Shown: positions 8,791 through 17,107 of the stretch, piece after piece
How positions within the stretch are numbered: the first letter of the stretch is position 1
How the letters are laid out: each line of letters begins with the position of its first letter
Assembly (NCBI GenBank): GCA_040219355.1
Contig: JAVJSN010000015.1
Location: 310,001 to 374,000 of the forward strand
DNA length: 64,000 nt
Direction: 5' to 3'
Source of the DNA: MH13 sp040219355
GTDB taxonomy: Bacteria > Pseudomonadota > Alphaproteobacteria > Rhizobiales > MH13
Notes under the pieces: model-generated
Told to the model about the DNA's origin: nothing
Database searches by the model: none
The model's input: the letters and a program-made list of their open reading frames with translations, nothing else
Position numbers and translations under genes: made by a program

Positions 8791-9567
8791 CTATTCGTTG
8801 ACGCCAACCACGTCCGGCGTTTCCCAACCTAAATGCTGGCCGCCATCAAGCGCTATCATCTGCCCGGTGATCGATTTCATCTGCCAGAGATAGGTAAGCG
8901 TTGCAGCAAACGCATCAAGATCAGGACCACGTTTGAGCGGAATGCCAGCAACTTGCTTGGCAAAGTCATCATCTTCTTGGCGGTCGTTGGAAAGCGTCGG
9001 TCCCGGCCCAATGGCGTTAACACGCACCCGGCCTTCTGTGCTTTGAGCGAAGGCCTGAGCCAGCGTCTGGGTTAGCCCCCAAAGCGCGAACTTTGACGCC
9101 GTGTAGGATATGAAATTTGGTGTCAGTTGCCACACACGTTGATCGATAATGTTGACGATGAGTCCCTCTGTCTCGGGTGGTAGTTGGTTCACCATCTGAT
9201 CGGCGAGCAAAGCTGGCGCGGTTGCATGAACGCCGAAATGTGCTTTGAAAAGAGTTGGTCCAAGCGAACCAACAGCGTCGCCTTCGAACAGCGAAGCGTT
9301 GTTCACCACGCAACCAATCGGCGTGCCCAATGTCTTCGCAGCCCTTTCGACAAGCCCTTGGACATCATCATCGTTCAGCAAATCACCTCGCACCGTCGTG
9401 GCCTTTCCACCGGCCTGTTTGATGGCGTTAGCTGTCTGATGAGCCGCATCTTCGGAGCTGCGATAGTGAATACAAACAGGAGTGCCTGCTTTGGCCAAAT
9501 CAATGGCCATAGCTTTGCCGATGCGATTGGCTGCACCGGTGATGAGTGTTGCAGGTAGCGCAGTCAT
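8791..9567 (-). CDS. SDR family oxidoreductase (pteridine-reductase/FolM-like)
   Basis: 258 residues from the ATG at 9567. A Rossmann-fold short-chain dehydrogenase: cofactor motif TGAANRIGKAMA in place of TGxxxGIG, the NNAS motif (VVNNASLF), and the catalytic Tyr-Lys pair in YTASKFAL. The segment SNDRQEDDDFAKQVAGIPLKR and ending SITGQMIALDGGQHLGW resemble FolM/pteridine-reductase-like SDRs, so dihydromonapterin or dihydrofolate reduction is possible, but substrate specificity cannot be read. It lies upstream of uvrC with about 100 bases between them. The residue normally Ser before the Tyr lies in an IIDQR segment, which is atypical. Confidence 0.85.
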   Translation of the reverse strand: MTALPATLITGAANRIGKAMAIDLAKAGTPVCIHYRSSEDAAHQTANAIKQAGGKATTVRGDLLNDDDVQGLVERAAKTLGTPIGCVVNNASLFEGDAVGSLGPTLFKAHFGVHATAPALLADQMVNQLPPETEGLIVNIIDQRVWQLTPNFISYTASKFALWGLTQTLAQAFAQSTEGRVRVNAIGPGPTLSNDRQEDDDFAKQVAGIPLKRGPDLDAFAATLTYLWQMKSITGQMIALDGGQHLGWETPDVVGVNE

Positions 9568-9613
9568 TGGAAGCCTTTTTGGCGTGAACGAGAGCGCTTT
9601 TTCTGAAAACGCT

Positions 9614-10579
9614 TTATCCGCCGATAGCCTTGGCAATCAGCGCGCCAAGATAGATGGCGTAAAGCGCCAAAAAGGCGAGGCCAATTTTGCGCCCGATGGT
9701 CATTTTCATCAAAACCAAGGGCAAAAGCAGGGCCGAGCTTGCCAGCATCACCCAGATATCGAAGCGCAGGATCTGCTCGGCAATGGGTAGGGCCGTGATG
9801 CTCGCTGTCGCCCCCAGAATGAACAGTATGTTGAAGACGTTGGAGCCAATCACGTTGCCGACGCCGACAGCAGCCTGCTTTTTCAAGGCAGCGACAACAG
9901 TGGTAACCAGTTCTGGAAGAGACGTACCAATCGCAATAATTGTAAGGCCAATAATGACTTCGGGCACGCCCAATGCGCGCGCGATGGAAGAAGCCGAATC
10001 CACGGTGGCGTCAGCTGCCAAAGGCAAGCCGATCACGCCCACCGCCAGGAATGCGAGGGCTGCCCAAAAAGAGTGAGGGACACCTTCGACGCCATCGATC
10101 GTTTCAATCTGGCTGATATCTCCGTCGGCAGCGGACTTGCGCGCCGACATGTAGGAGCCAACAAGAAACACCGCCAGCAGGGCCAAGAACACCAAGCCAT
10201 GCCAAAACACCAATTGTCCGGTGAAAGCAAAAGCTGCGAACAGCAAGGATGCACCCATCATGAAGACGGTGGAGCGCTTCAGGCCGATCTGATCGCATGG
10301 CGTTGCGGCGAGCAGAGCCGGAACACCCAAAACGAGCAAGATGTTGGCAATGTTGGATCCAACAATATTGCCAACAGCAATATCCGCCGCATCATCAAAG
10401 GCGGCTTGTATCGACACCATCAGCTCCGGCGCACTGGTGCCCAAGGCCACGATGGTGAGGCCGATGATAAGCGGTGGAATACCAAAGCGTTCGGCAAGTC
10501 CAACAGCACCGCGCACCAATGCATCTCCGGCTATTACAAGCCCCGCCAGGCCGAGCGCCAAGATCAAATAATCAAGCAA
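9614..10579 (-). CDS. calcium/sodium antiporter, CaCA family (YrbG-like)
   Basis: 321 residues, nearly all membrane-embedded, with the two inverted alpha-repeats of K+-dependent Na+/Ca2+ exchangers. Each repeat carries the signature ALGTSAPEL or AIGTSLPEL followed by GNIVGSNIAN or GNVIGSNVFN. About ten transmembrane helices separated by one cytoplasmic loop (ARKSAADGDISQIE). It would exchange Ca2+ for Na+ or H+ across the inner membrane. Its stop is 46 bases before the SDR start on the same strand; no regulatory site is apparent. Confidence 0.93.
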   Translation of the reverse strand: MLDYLILALGLAGLVIAGDALVRGAVGLAERFGIPPLIIGLTIVALGTSAPELMVSIQAAFDDAADIAVGNIVGSNIANILLVLGVPALLAATPCDQIGLKRSTVFMMGASLLFAAFAFTGQLVFWHGLVFLALLAVFLVGSYMSARKSAADGDISQIETIDGVEGVPHSFWAALAFLAVGVIGLPLAADATVDSASSIARALGVPEVIIGLTIIAIGTSLPELVTTVVAALKKQAAVGVGNVIGSNVFNILFILGATASITALPIAEQILRFDIWVMLASSALLLPLVLMKMTIGRKIGLAFLALYAIYLGALIAKAIGG

Positions 10580-10720
10580 AATGGGCTGTCCGAGCGATCA
10601 TGCAATATGATGGGGTGATGCGGCGTGCGGCATCTTCAGGAACTATCCATGTGTGATGCGCCCGTACAAAAGACAAGGGCTGACGCCAGCATATGCCACT
10701 TTCTTTTGCGCGCCTGGCGC

Positions 10721-11329
10721 CTAAGCAGTTGGAGCGGTGGCATCAAAGGCTGGAACGGTGGCGCGGAAGGCGTCTAACCATGCAACCAGCGCCGGATGCA
10801 CGCGCCGCCAAGCGCCTTCAAAGCGAAGATCAAGATAGCCAAGCGCGCAGGCTACCGCGATGGTTCCCACCGTTGGTGCCCCGGTGGCTGGCGGCAAGCT
10901 GTTTTCCAAATGGTTGAGTGCAACGCTCACACGTTCTGCCTGGCGTTCCACCCAGCTATGGCTTCGTTCATGCGGTTCGCGGTAGCGCTTCTCGTAAACC
11001 TGCAACACCGCCGCATCCATAATGCCGTCCGCCAGCGCTTCAAGCTTCAAGGTGGCTATGCGTTGTTTGGGGTCGGCGGGATAAAGCTTGTTACCGCCGG
11101 CGAGCTGATCGAGGTAAGCGACGATGACGCGGCTGTCATAGAGCGTTTCACCATTATCGAGGACGAGGGTGGGGATTTTGCCTAACGGGTTTTGCTGGCG
11201 CAGAGGATCAAGTGGATCGGCGGTGTTGGCCGGTTGTGACTCAATCTGATCTTCGAGACCAAGCACGAGGACGGCAATAGAACATTTGCGCACAAACGGT
11301 GAGGCAGCAGCGCTGCGTAAAATTGCCAA
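10721..11329 (-). CDS. glutathione S-transferase family protein
   Basis: 202 residues with a thioredoxin-like N-terminal domain (SAAASPFVRKCSIAV, then NPLGKIPTLVLDNG and the glutathione-contacting ETLYDSRVIVAYLD) and an all-helical C-terminal domain. The pattern SP-x2-RK resembles bacterial GSTs close to YibF, where Ser rather than Cys or Tyr is in the active-site position. Substrate unknown. It sits alone on minus with about 140 bases to the antiporter gene downstream. Confidence 0.9.
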   Translation of the reverse strand: MAILRSAAASPFVRKCSIAVLVLGLEDQIESQPANTADPLDPLRQQNPLGKIPTLVLDNGETLYDSRVIVAYLDQLAGGNKLYPADPKQRIATLKLEALADGIMDAAVLQVYEKRYREPHERSHSWVERQAERVSVALNHLENSLPPATGAPTVGTIAVACALGYLDLRFEGAWRRVHPALVAWLDAFRATVPAFDATAPTA

Positions 11330-11796
11330 GAGAATTCCCCTAAAACTTAACCAATTGCGTTGATCGCGCTTTTAAACATCGCTGCTATTTTGATAGCGTC
11401 AAGAAAAATCGGGCAGCTTGCCTGCTGCTCAACAGAGAAAGTGCCAACTCGGTGTTTCGCACATTGCTTCTTGCTGGTTTTGCTTTCGCCTGGGGTTCGC
11501 CTCAGTTTGCGGATTTGCGACCGGAAATGCTCGATGTGCCACTGGTCAATTTCCACCATGACGTAAGAGCTGTAGCGCAGGACGCTGTCTATGCCGTTCA
11601 AAGCGTAGATGCTTTACGCGATCTTGAGTTCATGAATGAGTATTTTGATTACGTGAGCAACCGATTGAACGGTTGATAAAGACATCTGAAAAAAATGCGT
11701 TGTGTAGCTGCCGAAAAATTTGGGTGGCTTTTTTTGTGCCGAGCGAAAGACGGGAACCACCCCGAGAAATTGTTATCTCTGACGGCTGCTACCTTC
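11330..11796. other. 467-base intergenic stretch holding one doubtful small reading frame
   Basis: Between the GST start and the membrane-protein stop. Apart from the possible small secreted protein at 11452-11676 I see no RNA gene, repeat or clear terminator. Several overlapping short frames on both strands cancel each other as evidence. Confidence 0.5.
11452..11676 (+). CDS. possible small secreted protein, unrecognised
   Basis: 74 residues from a GTG. The start MFRTLLLAGFAFAWGSP resembles a short Sec signal peptide; the remaining about 55 residues are soluble and contain LDVPLVNFHHDVRAVAQDAV. A purine-rich AGAGAAAG lies some 12 bases before the start, a weak ribosome site. No family recognised. 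The antisense frame at 11347-11601 is similar in length, so coding status is uncertain. Confidence 0.3.
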   Translation: MFRTLLLAGFAFAWGSPQFADLRPEMLDVPLVNFHHDVRAVAQDAVYAVQSVDALRDLEFMNEYFDYVSNRLNG

Positions 11797-12258
11797 TTAA
11801 GCGCGAGCCATCTCGATAAGCCGCCGCAGTGATCGCACCAGCACAAACATTCCCGCTGGAAGGCCAAAAACGTTAAACATCAGTCCTGGAACTGCCAGTT
11901 GCATGACAGCGGGATCGACATTGGCGGCCGCTACGAACACGGGCATGGCCAAGGTCAAGATGATGATTCCATTGACCGTCGTCGCAAGCAAAGTGTGCAG
12001 CTTATTGGAGGTGCATTCCCAAAAGATGCCGACATTGTCGACCGGGCCGCAGCCTTCCATGCCGTTAAGGGGATGCCCATCAACGAGGAAAAGGATGGCG
12101 ATGCCCCAGCCAAGCCAAAACGCCAAACCAATTCCAACCACAATCAGTTTGAAACTGCGGTCTGGTAGGGGGCGACGCAACGCGTATGTGGTCAGGCTAA
12201 CCATAGGTTGTGTATATGCCACGGGTTGAGTAACCAGCCTCTTAAACGCATAGGTCAA
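11797..12258 (-). CDS. small integral membrane protein, unrecognised
   Basis: 153 residues (a second in-frame ATG gives a start at 12204). Three hydrophobic stretches are plain: LIVVGIGLAFWLGWGIAILFLV, LLATTVNGIIILTLAMPVFVAAA and VPGLMFNVFGLPAGMFVLV. Between the first two is a short loop with two cysteines (EGCGPVDNVGIFWECTS), possibly a periplasmic disulfide. It follows the RNase T2 gene with a 26-base gap on the same strand. I do not recognise the family and give no function. Confidence 0.6.
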   Translation of the reverse strand: MTYAFKRLVTQPVAYTQPMVSLTTYALRRPLPDRSFKLIVVGIGLAFWLGWGIAILFLVDGHPLNGMEGCGPVDNVGIFWECTSNKLHTLLATTVNGIIILTLAMPVFVAAANVDPAVMQLAVPGLMFNVFGLPAGMFVLVRSLRRLIEMARA

Positions 12259-12284
12259 ATGGAGCGTAACGTCATTTCAGCCGC

Positions 12285-12950
12285 CTAACGGGCTGTGAGA
12301 TGGAGATTTTCCTGTCGGCAACCATTGCGATCAACTTCACCGCACGTGCGCGGTGAAAGGTTTTGATCCAAACAGATGCGTATTTCAGCAAAGCGCCCGC
12401 CTGGGCAGGACACGGCTAACGCATCGTGTGGAATCGCTGGATTGGCTTGTTGGAAGACACGTTCGATCTCATCAGCGTCAATGCGTGCAGGCGTAGCTTG
12501 CTGAAACAGTGTTGGGATGGTGATGCGTTCGCTGGCTTGACGAGTCAGGTCGGCATAACCTTGCTGGGAGAAACCCGAACAGGAGCCATGCTTGTCCCAC
12601 TGATGCTCGATCAGCCGACGATCAGGCATGATGTCGAGCAGACTCTCAGTGGTCCCTGTTGGCACGCTGTCGCCATGCGGCGATTGGCAGAAGGATGGCC
12701 AACCTTCCTCGAATTGTGGCCAAAGACCATGGGTTATGAAGCCATAATTGGCGCCAGAGCCGCATTGCAAAGGAGACCGCGGCCCAGCCTCGGTTTCGCA
12801 ATAGGCTGGCGACCAGGATAGCGCCAGCACATAGAAATCGAATGGCAGATCGGCGTTCTCAACCTGCTCATCCTCACTTTGCCAGCCAGTGGAAGCTGCG
12901 ATGGCGATGGCCAGCGCGATGATGCCCCATTGGATAAACCGGCGGTTCAA
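12285..12950 (-). CDS. periplasmic ribonuclease T2
   Basis: 221 residues. An N-terminal hydrophobic segment (about residues 8-20) serves as signal peptide or anchor. The mature part is an RNase T2: CAS I HGLWPQ with His74 and CAS II EHQWDKHGSC with Glu115, His116 and His121. Cysteines typical of the disulfide-rich fold are at FDFYVLALSWSPAYC, PLQC, SFC, GSC, VSC, ICLD and RTCG. It would cut RNA unspecifically through a 2',3'-cyclic intermediate in the periplasm. It starts 12 bases after the 142-residue secreted-protein gene on the same strand. CpdB (about 21.8 kb) could act on its products. Confidence 0.93.
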   Translation of the reverse strand: MNRRFIQWGIIALAIAIAASTGWQSEDEQVENADLPFDFYVLALSWSPAYCETEAGPRSPLQCGSGANYGFITHGLWPQFEEGWPSFCQSPHGDSVPTGTTESLLDIMPDRRLIEHQWDKHGSCSGFSQQGYADLTRQASERITIPTLFQQATPARIDADEIERVFQQANPAIPHDALAVSCPGGRFAEIRICLDQNLSPRTCGEVDRNGCRQENLHLTAR

Positions 12951-12962
12951 CGGTTTAGGGCG

Positions 12963-13391
12963 CTACCAAATGCGTAAGGCGCTGCAATCCCCGCCATGGA
13001 CGTTCCAGAGATCGCGGCCAGCCATGCAGCTTTCCACACCGTAGGAAACGCCGACGAAGCTCGCGCGGCTTTCAACCAAATAATAGACTGAGCGGGTGTG
13101 ACCGGTGGCAAGATGGGCGCGGGCCTGACACCAGCGGCGCTCGCGCAAACCTGGCCCTGCAGACCCAACGTGCCGGGTTTGGCGTACATGGTCGAACTCG
13201 ACGACGTCCACCAAATCCTGATAGGGCCGCTGACCGTGATAGTGCTCTTTCTCCGCCACTTGGGAAAGCACGCCACGCGCGTCACAGGCCGGAATGTAGC
13301 CATAGACCGTCGTTCGGTTCTGGCCAAAATCGGCGGCAAAAGTCGCGGTGGCCATTAAGGTGGCGAAAGCCAGGGTGAGAGCGCGGAACAT
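12963..13391 (-). CDS. secreted protein of unknown function next to RNase T2
   Basis: 142 residues from the ATG at 13391. The first 20 residues (MFRALTLAFATLMATATFA) form a clean Sec signal peptide ending in A-A. The mature part has four cysteines (ACDA, RWCQAR, ESCMAG, GDCSAL), which probably pair in the periplasm. Aromatic-rich SVYYLVESRASFVGVSYGVESC is the best-ordered part. No family recognised. It precedes the RNase T2 gene by 12 bases, so the two are almost certainly cotranscribed; an inhibitor, folding partner or independent function are all possible. Confidence 0.72.
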   Translation of the reverse strand: MFRALTLAFATLMATATFAADFGQNRTTVYGYIPACDARGVLSQVAEKEHYHGQRPYQDLVDVVEFDHVRQTRHVGSAGPGLRERRWCQARAHLATGHTRSVYYLVESRASFVGVSYGVESCMAGRDLWNVHGGDCSALRIW

Positions 13392-13488
13392 CGTGGAATC
13401 TCCAAATGGTTTGACCGACCATGCCACAGGCGTGCGACGTTATGGAAGTGGTGTTGCAACCGGTCACACATCATGGCAGGCAACGCCC

Positions 13489-14178
13489 ATGACCGATCAA
13501 GCCCAAAACACTCCAGGCCCGAATGCCCCAACGCTGGAGATTGCTGTGATGCCGGTGACGGCATTTCAGCAGAACTGTTCCCTGCTAATCTGCACCCAAA
13601 CCCGCAAGGCGGCAATCGTCGATCCAGGTGGTGAGGCGGAGAAACTGATCGCGGCGGTGGAGCGAGCCGATGCGACGCTAGAGCATGTGCTGCTGACGCA
13701 TGGGCATATTGATCATATTGGCGGCGCGGCGGATGTGGCGGCGCATTTTGGGGTGCCGATTGTCGGCCCACATCGCGCCGACGAACAACTGATCCAGGGC
13801 GTGGCGGCCCAAGCGGCGATGTTCGGCACGCCTGGAGTTAAGGTGCCCAGCATCGATCGCTGGCTGGAAGGCGGTGACACGGTGCAGGTTGGCGATCTCA
13901 CCTTCGATGTCCTGTTCACGCCGGGCCATGCGCCGGGGCACGTGATTTTCGTCAACCACGCCCACAAGTTCATCGTGATGGGCGATGTCTTGTTTCAGGG
14001 CTCGATAGGCCGCACCGATTTGCCGGGCTCCGATCATGGCATGCTGATGAAAAGCATCTTTCAGACTGTGCTGCCGCTGGGCGATGACTATCAGTTTCTG
14101 CCTGGCCACGGGCCGGGCAGCACGCTTGGCCAGGAGCGTGAAACCAACCCCTTTATCGTGCAAGGGTTTGAAGGCTAG
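13489..14178 (+). CDS. metallo-beta-lactamase-fold hydrolase (glyoxalase II-like)
   Basis: 229 residues from the ATG at 13489; the frame opens upstream but that part overlaps the divergent secreted-protein gene. The metal-binding signature THGHIDHIG is complete, followed by the His in FTPGHAPGHV, the Asp in MGDVLFQGSIGRTDLPG, and the final His in FLPGHGPGS. This is the YcbL/GloB-like branch, which hydrolyses S-acyl glutathione such as S-lactoylglutathione. It stands alone; a dispersed repeat starts just after its stop. Confidence 0.9.
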   Translation: MTDQAQNTPGPNAPTLEIAVMPVTAFQQNCSLLICTQTRKAAIVDPGGEAEKLIAAVERADATLEHVLLTHGHIDHIGGAADVAAHFGVPIVGPHRADEQLIQGVAAQAAMFGTPGVKVPSIDRWLEGGDTVQVGDLTFDVLFTPGHAPGHVIFVNHAHKFIVMGDVLFQGSIGRTDLPGSDHGMLMKSIFQTVLPLGDDYQFLPGHGPGSTLGQERETNPFIVQGFEG

Positions 14179-14189
14179 GATCGCACGAA

Positions 14190-14278
14190 GTCCCGGGCAC
14201 CGAAGGTGATCCGGGGCCTCGAGCCCAATGCCCATCGGGGTCCCGGCTCAGCGACGCAAACGTCGACCGTCCGGGACT
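14190..14278. repeat. composite GTCCCGG palindromic intergenic repeat
   Basis: Two adjacent hairpin-forming units between the MBL gene and dodecin. First: GTCCCGG at 14190-14196 facing CCGGGGC at 14211-14217. Second: GTCCCGG at 14240-14246 and CCGGGAC at 14271-14277, with inner CGACG/CGTCG arms around a CAAA loop. The style matches the short palindromic mosaic elements of Hyphomicrobiales intergenic regions. It may also terminate the two convergent genes. Confidence 0.65.
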
Positions 14279-14287
14279 TTCGGCTGG

Positions 14288-14491
14288 TTAGTCTTCCAGC
14301 ACGAAGGTCACTTTCAAGCCAACGCGGTATTCGACGATCTTGCCGTCGCGCACAGTGGCTTTTTGGTCTTTGACCCAGACGGCCTCGACGTTTTTCAGCG
14401 TTTTAGCCGCGCGGGCGACGCCTTGCTGGATGGCATCTTCAAAGCTGACGGTTGAGGATGCGATGATTTCAGTGACGCGAGCTACGCTCAT
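14288..14491 (-). CDS. dodecin family flavin-binding protein
   Basis: 67 residues, the usual dodecin length. The family pattern is plain: VARVTEIIASSTVSFEDAIQ, then GVARAAKTLKNVEAVWVKDQ and the final strand KIVEYRVGLKVTFVLED. Dodecins assemble as hollow dodecamers that store flavin or, in some bacteria, CoA; the flavin-contacting Trp (VEAVWVKDQ) is present. A GGGAGAAG ribosome site precedes the ATG. Single gene on minus, convergent with the MBL hydrolase. Confidence 0.93.
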   Translation of the reverse strand: MSVARVTEIIASSTVSFEDAIQQGVARAAKTLKNVEAVWVKDQKATVRDGKIVEYRVGLKVTFVLED

Positions 14492-14741
14492 GGGTCTTCT
14501 CCCTTTTTGGTTGTGAGAGGAGCGTGGCTGGTGTGAGGCGAGGGGTCAAGGGCTAGCGCCCGGCACACGCCCTCCGTGCTCGTCAGAAATACCGGTTGCG
14601 GAGGCGTGAAGGGCGGGCAAGCGCCTTGGTCTATCCTCACCTTATTGCCGCCCTATCGCCTGTTAGGCGTTGACGAATCCGGCAAAGCCAGCCTTGCTAG
14701 ACCCTCCAACATGGCCAAACGGATGACCAAGGGGAGTGAAC

Positions 14742-15077
14742 ATGGCTGGCAAGTTTGAAGTCTACACCGACAAAAAGGGCGAAACGCGGTTCCGTCTGAA
14801 AGCTGGCAACGGCCAGGTGATCCTGGCGAGCGAAGGCTACAAGAAAAAAGCCAGCGCCATGAACGGCATTGAATCGGTGCGCAAGAATTCTGCCTCCGAG
14901 GCCCGCTTCGAGAAGAAAAAGTCGAAGAACGGCAAGTCGATGTTCAACCTGAAAGCCAGCAACGGTCAGGTGATCGGCACGTCTGAGATGTATGAAAGCG
15001 AAGCCAGTTGCGACAATGGCATCGCCTCGGTGATGAAAAACGCTCCCGATGCAAAGGTGGACGACCAGACCGGGTAG
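14742..15077 (+). CDS. YegP family protein, two DUF1508 repeats
   Basis: 111 residues from the ATG at 14742, preceded by a strong GGGGAG ribosome site. Two tandem repeats of about 50 residues are visible: GKFEVYTDKKGETRFRLKAGNGQVI followed by AMNGIESVRKN, then ARFEKKKSKNGKSMFNLKASNGQVI followed by CDNGIASVMKN. DUF1508 proteins are small and basic; their biochemical role is not established. Single gene. A GC-rich potential hairpin follows at about 15140-15190. Confidence 0.9.
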   Translation: MAGKFEVYTDKKGETRFRLKAGNGQVILASEGYKKKASAMNGIESVRKNSASEARFEKKKSKNGKSMFNLKASNGQVIGTSEMYESEASCDNGIASVMKNAPDAKVDDQTG

Positions 15078-15320
15078 TAACCCACCGGGCGTTGGCCCGT
15101 TGCTAGGGTAGCAGGCACGCAGCTGAGCTAAGAGACAAGGCCCCGATTGCGTAGCGGAAGCTGTGTGGTCGGGCATTTTTCGGGGCCGCTGGACATTTCG
15201 GGCGGAAAGTGGGCATTCGCGTTCTCGGCAAGCCCGCGCTAGGATGCGCAATGCCTATCAGGCAAGGTCATTTTCAGCCGACCATTTTGGATATCAATCA
15301 GACACGGGGGACTCTGAATC

Positions 15321-15770
15321 GTGGCGAGAATACTCTTGAGATCGACACGCCTTACTCTGCATATGATAGTCGGACTATTTGCCATAGCTTTTCCGACCCA
15401 TTTAAAAGACGCTGTTGCCAGTGAAACGGATGAATTGACCGCAGCCGTCATCCTGTTGCGCGAACACGGCCTTGAAGGTTTGCTTGTCAGAATGGCAGCG
15501 GAGGGCCAAGCACCGAGGCGGCTAGATGACATCACGCTACTTAATAGCATTGAGGCGTCCGGTACCGTATTACGTTACGAGTATTCAATCGACACCCAGG
15601 AAACATCAATTGGAGAAGAAACCGTCACCCATTGGTACGAACGCCAATGCAGTGTTGAAGCCACTATTCCCGTAATTGCCGCTGGAGCAGTCATTCGATC
15701 CATCTTCTATAACTCTAATGCCAAACTCATGGGGACGATATCGGTGGATGCTGAGGTGTGCGGATTTTGA
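15321..15770 (+). CDS. putative secreted protein, unrecognised
   Basis: 149 residues from a GTG. The start has basic residues, then a hydrophobic stretch (LTLHMIVGLFAIAFPTH) resembling a signal peptide or anchor. The rest is a soluble domain with RYEYSID and TVTHWYERQCSVEATIPVIAAGAVIRSIFYNSNAKLMGTI, alternating strands and helices, and two cysteines (QCS and VCGF at the very end). I do not recognise it. Composition is more AT-rich than its neighbours, consistent with an accessory gene. Coding status is supported by the signal-peptide pattern and the absence of a better frame. Confidence 0.5.
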   Translation: MARILLRSTRLTLHMIVGLFAIAFPTHLKDAVASETDELTAAVILLREHGLEGLLVRMAAEGQAPRRLDDITLLNSIEASGTVLRYEYSIDTQETSIGEETVTHWYERQCSVEATIPVIAAGAVIRSIFYNSNAKLMGTISVDAEVCGF

Positions 15771-16049
15771 AATGGGACCGACCGTCCAGGCAGGCTCGGC
15801 GCGGCCCTTCGCCGAGGCTTGGAGCTCAGACAGCGACAGATACTTCTTATCATCCTGCCGCGAAAACCACACTTGTTGTTGATTGCAGTCTAGTCGGCCA
15901 GCGCAAGTGGGCGCATGGGATCGCAAACAGCCGGGTCTGTGCCAATTCAGCTGAGGAGCAATTGAGGCTTCTGGGCGGGAAGCAGAAGTTCGTTGCCGCG
16001 GCTCGCTGAAAAAAGAATTCTTCAAGTGCGGACATTCAAGCAGGCAAAG

Positions 16050-17003
16050 TCAGGAATAGCCGGCCCTCAAATCATCCGTCCAAATATTCCACAGTTGGCA
16101 TTTCGACAGCAGCAAAAATCTCGCAACTTGCTGCGTATTGTAGACTTCGTAAGGCCCAAGCAGCGGAGTCGAAATGCTGAACGCATGGGCCGTCATGAAG
16201 TTGCGCAAATGCTCGCAGCGGTTGATCGCGTCTGGAAGCGATAGCTCCAAATCTCTCACAACTCCTCCGTCGCTGTAAGCCGTCAAATCATCTCTAAGCG
16301 GATGAACTTCGACCTCGCTTTTTTCGCCTCGAACGACCCAGTCAATGGTTCTATCTGGGTCAATTCCGGCCTCCTTGAGCCGTGTTTTGAGTCTTCCCAG
16401 CACATCCTGATTCCAGACGAAATCCTTGTTATCCGACCATCTTTTATTTTTTGCACTCGCCCTCACATCTAAGCCGAGTTCTTGAATTGTCGAGTATGCA
16501 AGATTGATGGCAACTGAAGTCCCAACATGTGACGCAAAATCGCTGCTGTGCTTCTCAAACACTTGCCTATGCCGCGGATGCATCGAATGTGGTGAGACGC
16601 TCTCTGTCATAATGCTTTGTGCTAGTTTGTGGATCGCATAAATTAGAGGACTGTCCGACCATGCTTTCGCGGCAACCGCCACTGCAACAGGCAGCGTTTC
16701 TCGGTAGGTGAATTCTTCGAAGTATCCAGTTGTACGGAATAGCAGCTCAAAAACTTTGACGTGTTCGTTTCGATCGTCAGGAATCTCAAGTCCGTGCCCA
16801 CTTGAGCTAAACCGGTTTGGATACCCCTCCAAGATCAAATTTGCTGCACGTATGAGCGCTATGGCGTTGTCGGCTTCGTCCTGCTCAGCCTCAAAGACAA
16901 GCACTTGTCCATACTCTTCTCCCTCATGAAGGCCCCCAAACGCGGGTAAGGCAGACGCCTGAGAAACTTCACTCATTCCTGTTGCAGAAAATCTGTATCT
17001 CAT
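16050..17003 (-). CDS. orphan 317-residue protein with a HEPN-like RNxxxxH motif
   Basis: 317 residues from the ATG at 17003 (a second ATG at 16976 is possible; neither has a convincing ribosome site). No signal peptide or membrane segment. The C-terminal half looks helical: INLAYSTIQELGL, then VLGRLKTRLKEAG, followed by DWVVRGEK, and near the end HLRNFMTAHAF with Arg267, Asn268 and His273. RN-x4-H after a helix is the catalytic motif of HEPN ribonucleases, and helices flank it. I infer a possible HEPN fold; whole-family identity is not recognised. The gene is clearly more AT-rich than its neighbours and stands alone, suggesting horizontal acquisition. Confidence 0.6.
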   Translation of the reverse strand: MRYRFSATGMSEVSQASALPAFGGLHEGEEYGQVLVFEAEQDEADNAIALIRAANLILEGYPNRFSSSGHGLEIPDDRNEHVKVFELLFRTTGYFEEFTYRETLPVAVAVAAKAWSDSPLIYAIHKLAQSIMTESVSPHSMHPRHRQVFEKHSSDFASHVGTSVAINLAYSTIQELGLDVRASAKNKRWSDNKDFVWNQDVLGRLKTRLKEAGIDPDRTIDWVVRGEKSEVEVHPLRDDLTAYSDGGVVRDLELSLPDAINRCEHLRNFMTAHAFSISTPLLGPYEVYNTQQVARFLLLSKCQLWNIWTDDLRAGYS

Positions 17004-17107
17004 TGATGGATCAGTAATGCCGCGAACTAACCATCCCGCATCAGCGCAGATTGGTCGAATGAGTTCAAATTCGTCCTATCCAAAAACTAGAAAACTACAA
17101 AATGAAG

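Noticed and set aside
11347..11601. 84-codon minus frame downstream of the GST gene
   Set aside because: Overlaps the equally weak plus frame, with no ribosome site or domain; kept only as part of the intergenic description.
15606..16025. 139-codon minus frame across 15.6-16.0 kb
   Set aside because: Mostly antisense to the putative secreted protein; no family pattern, and no sign of a start signal. The gap 15771-16049 holds nothing I can support.
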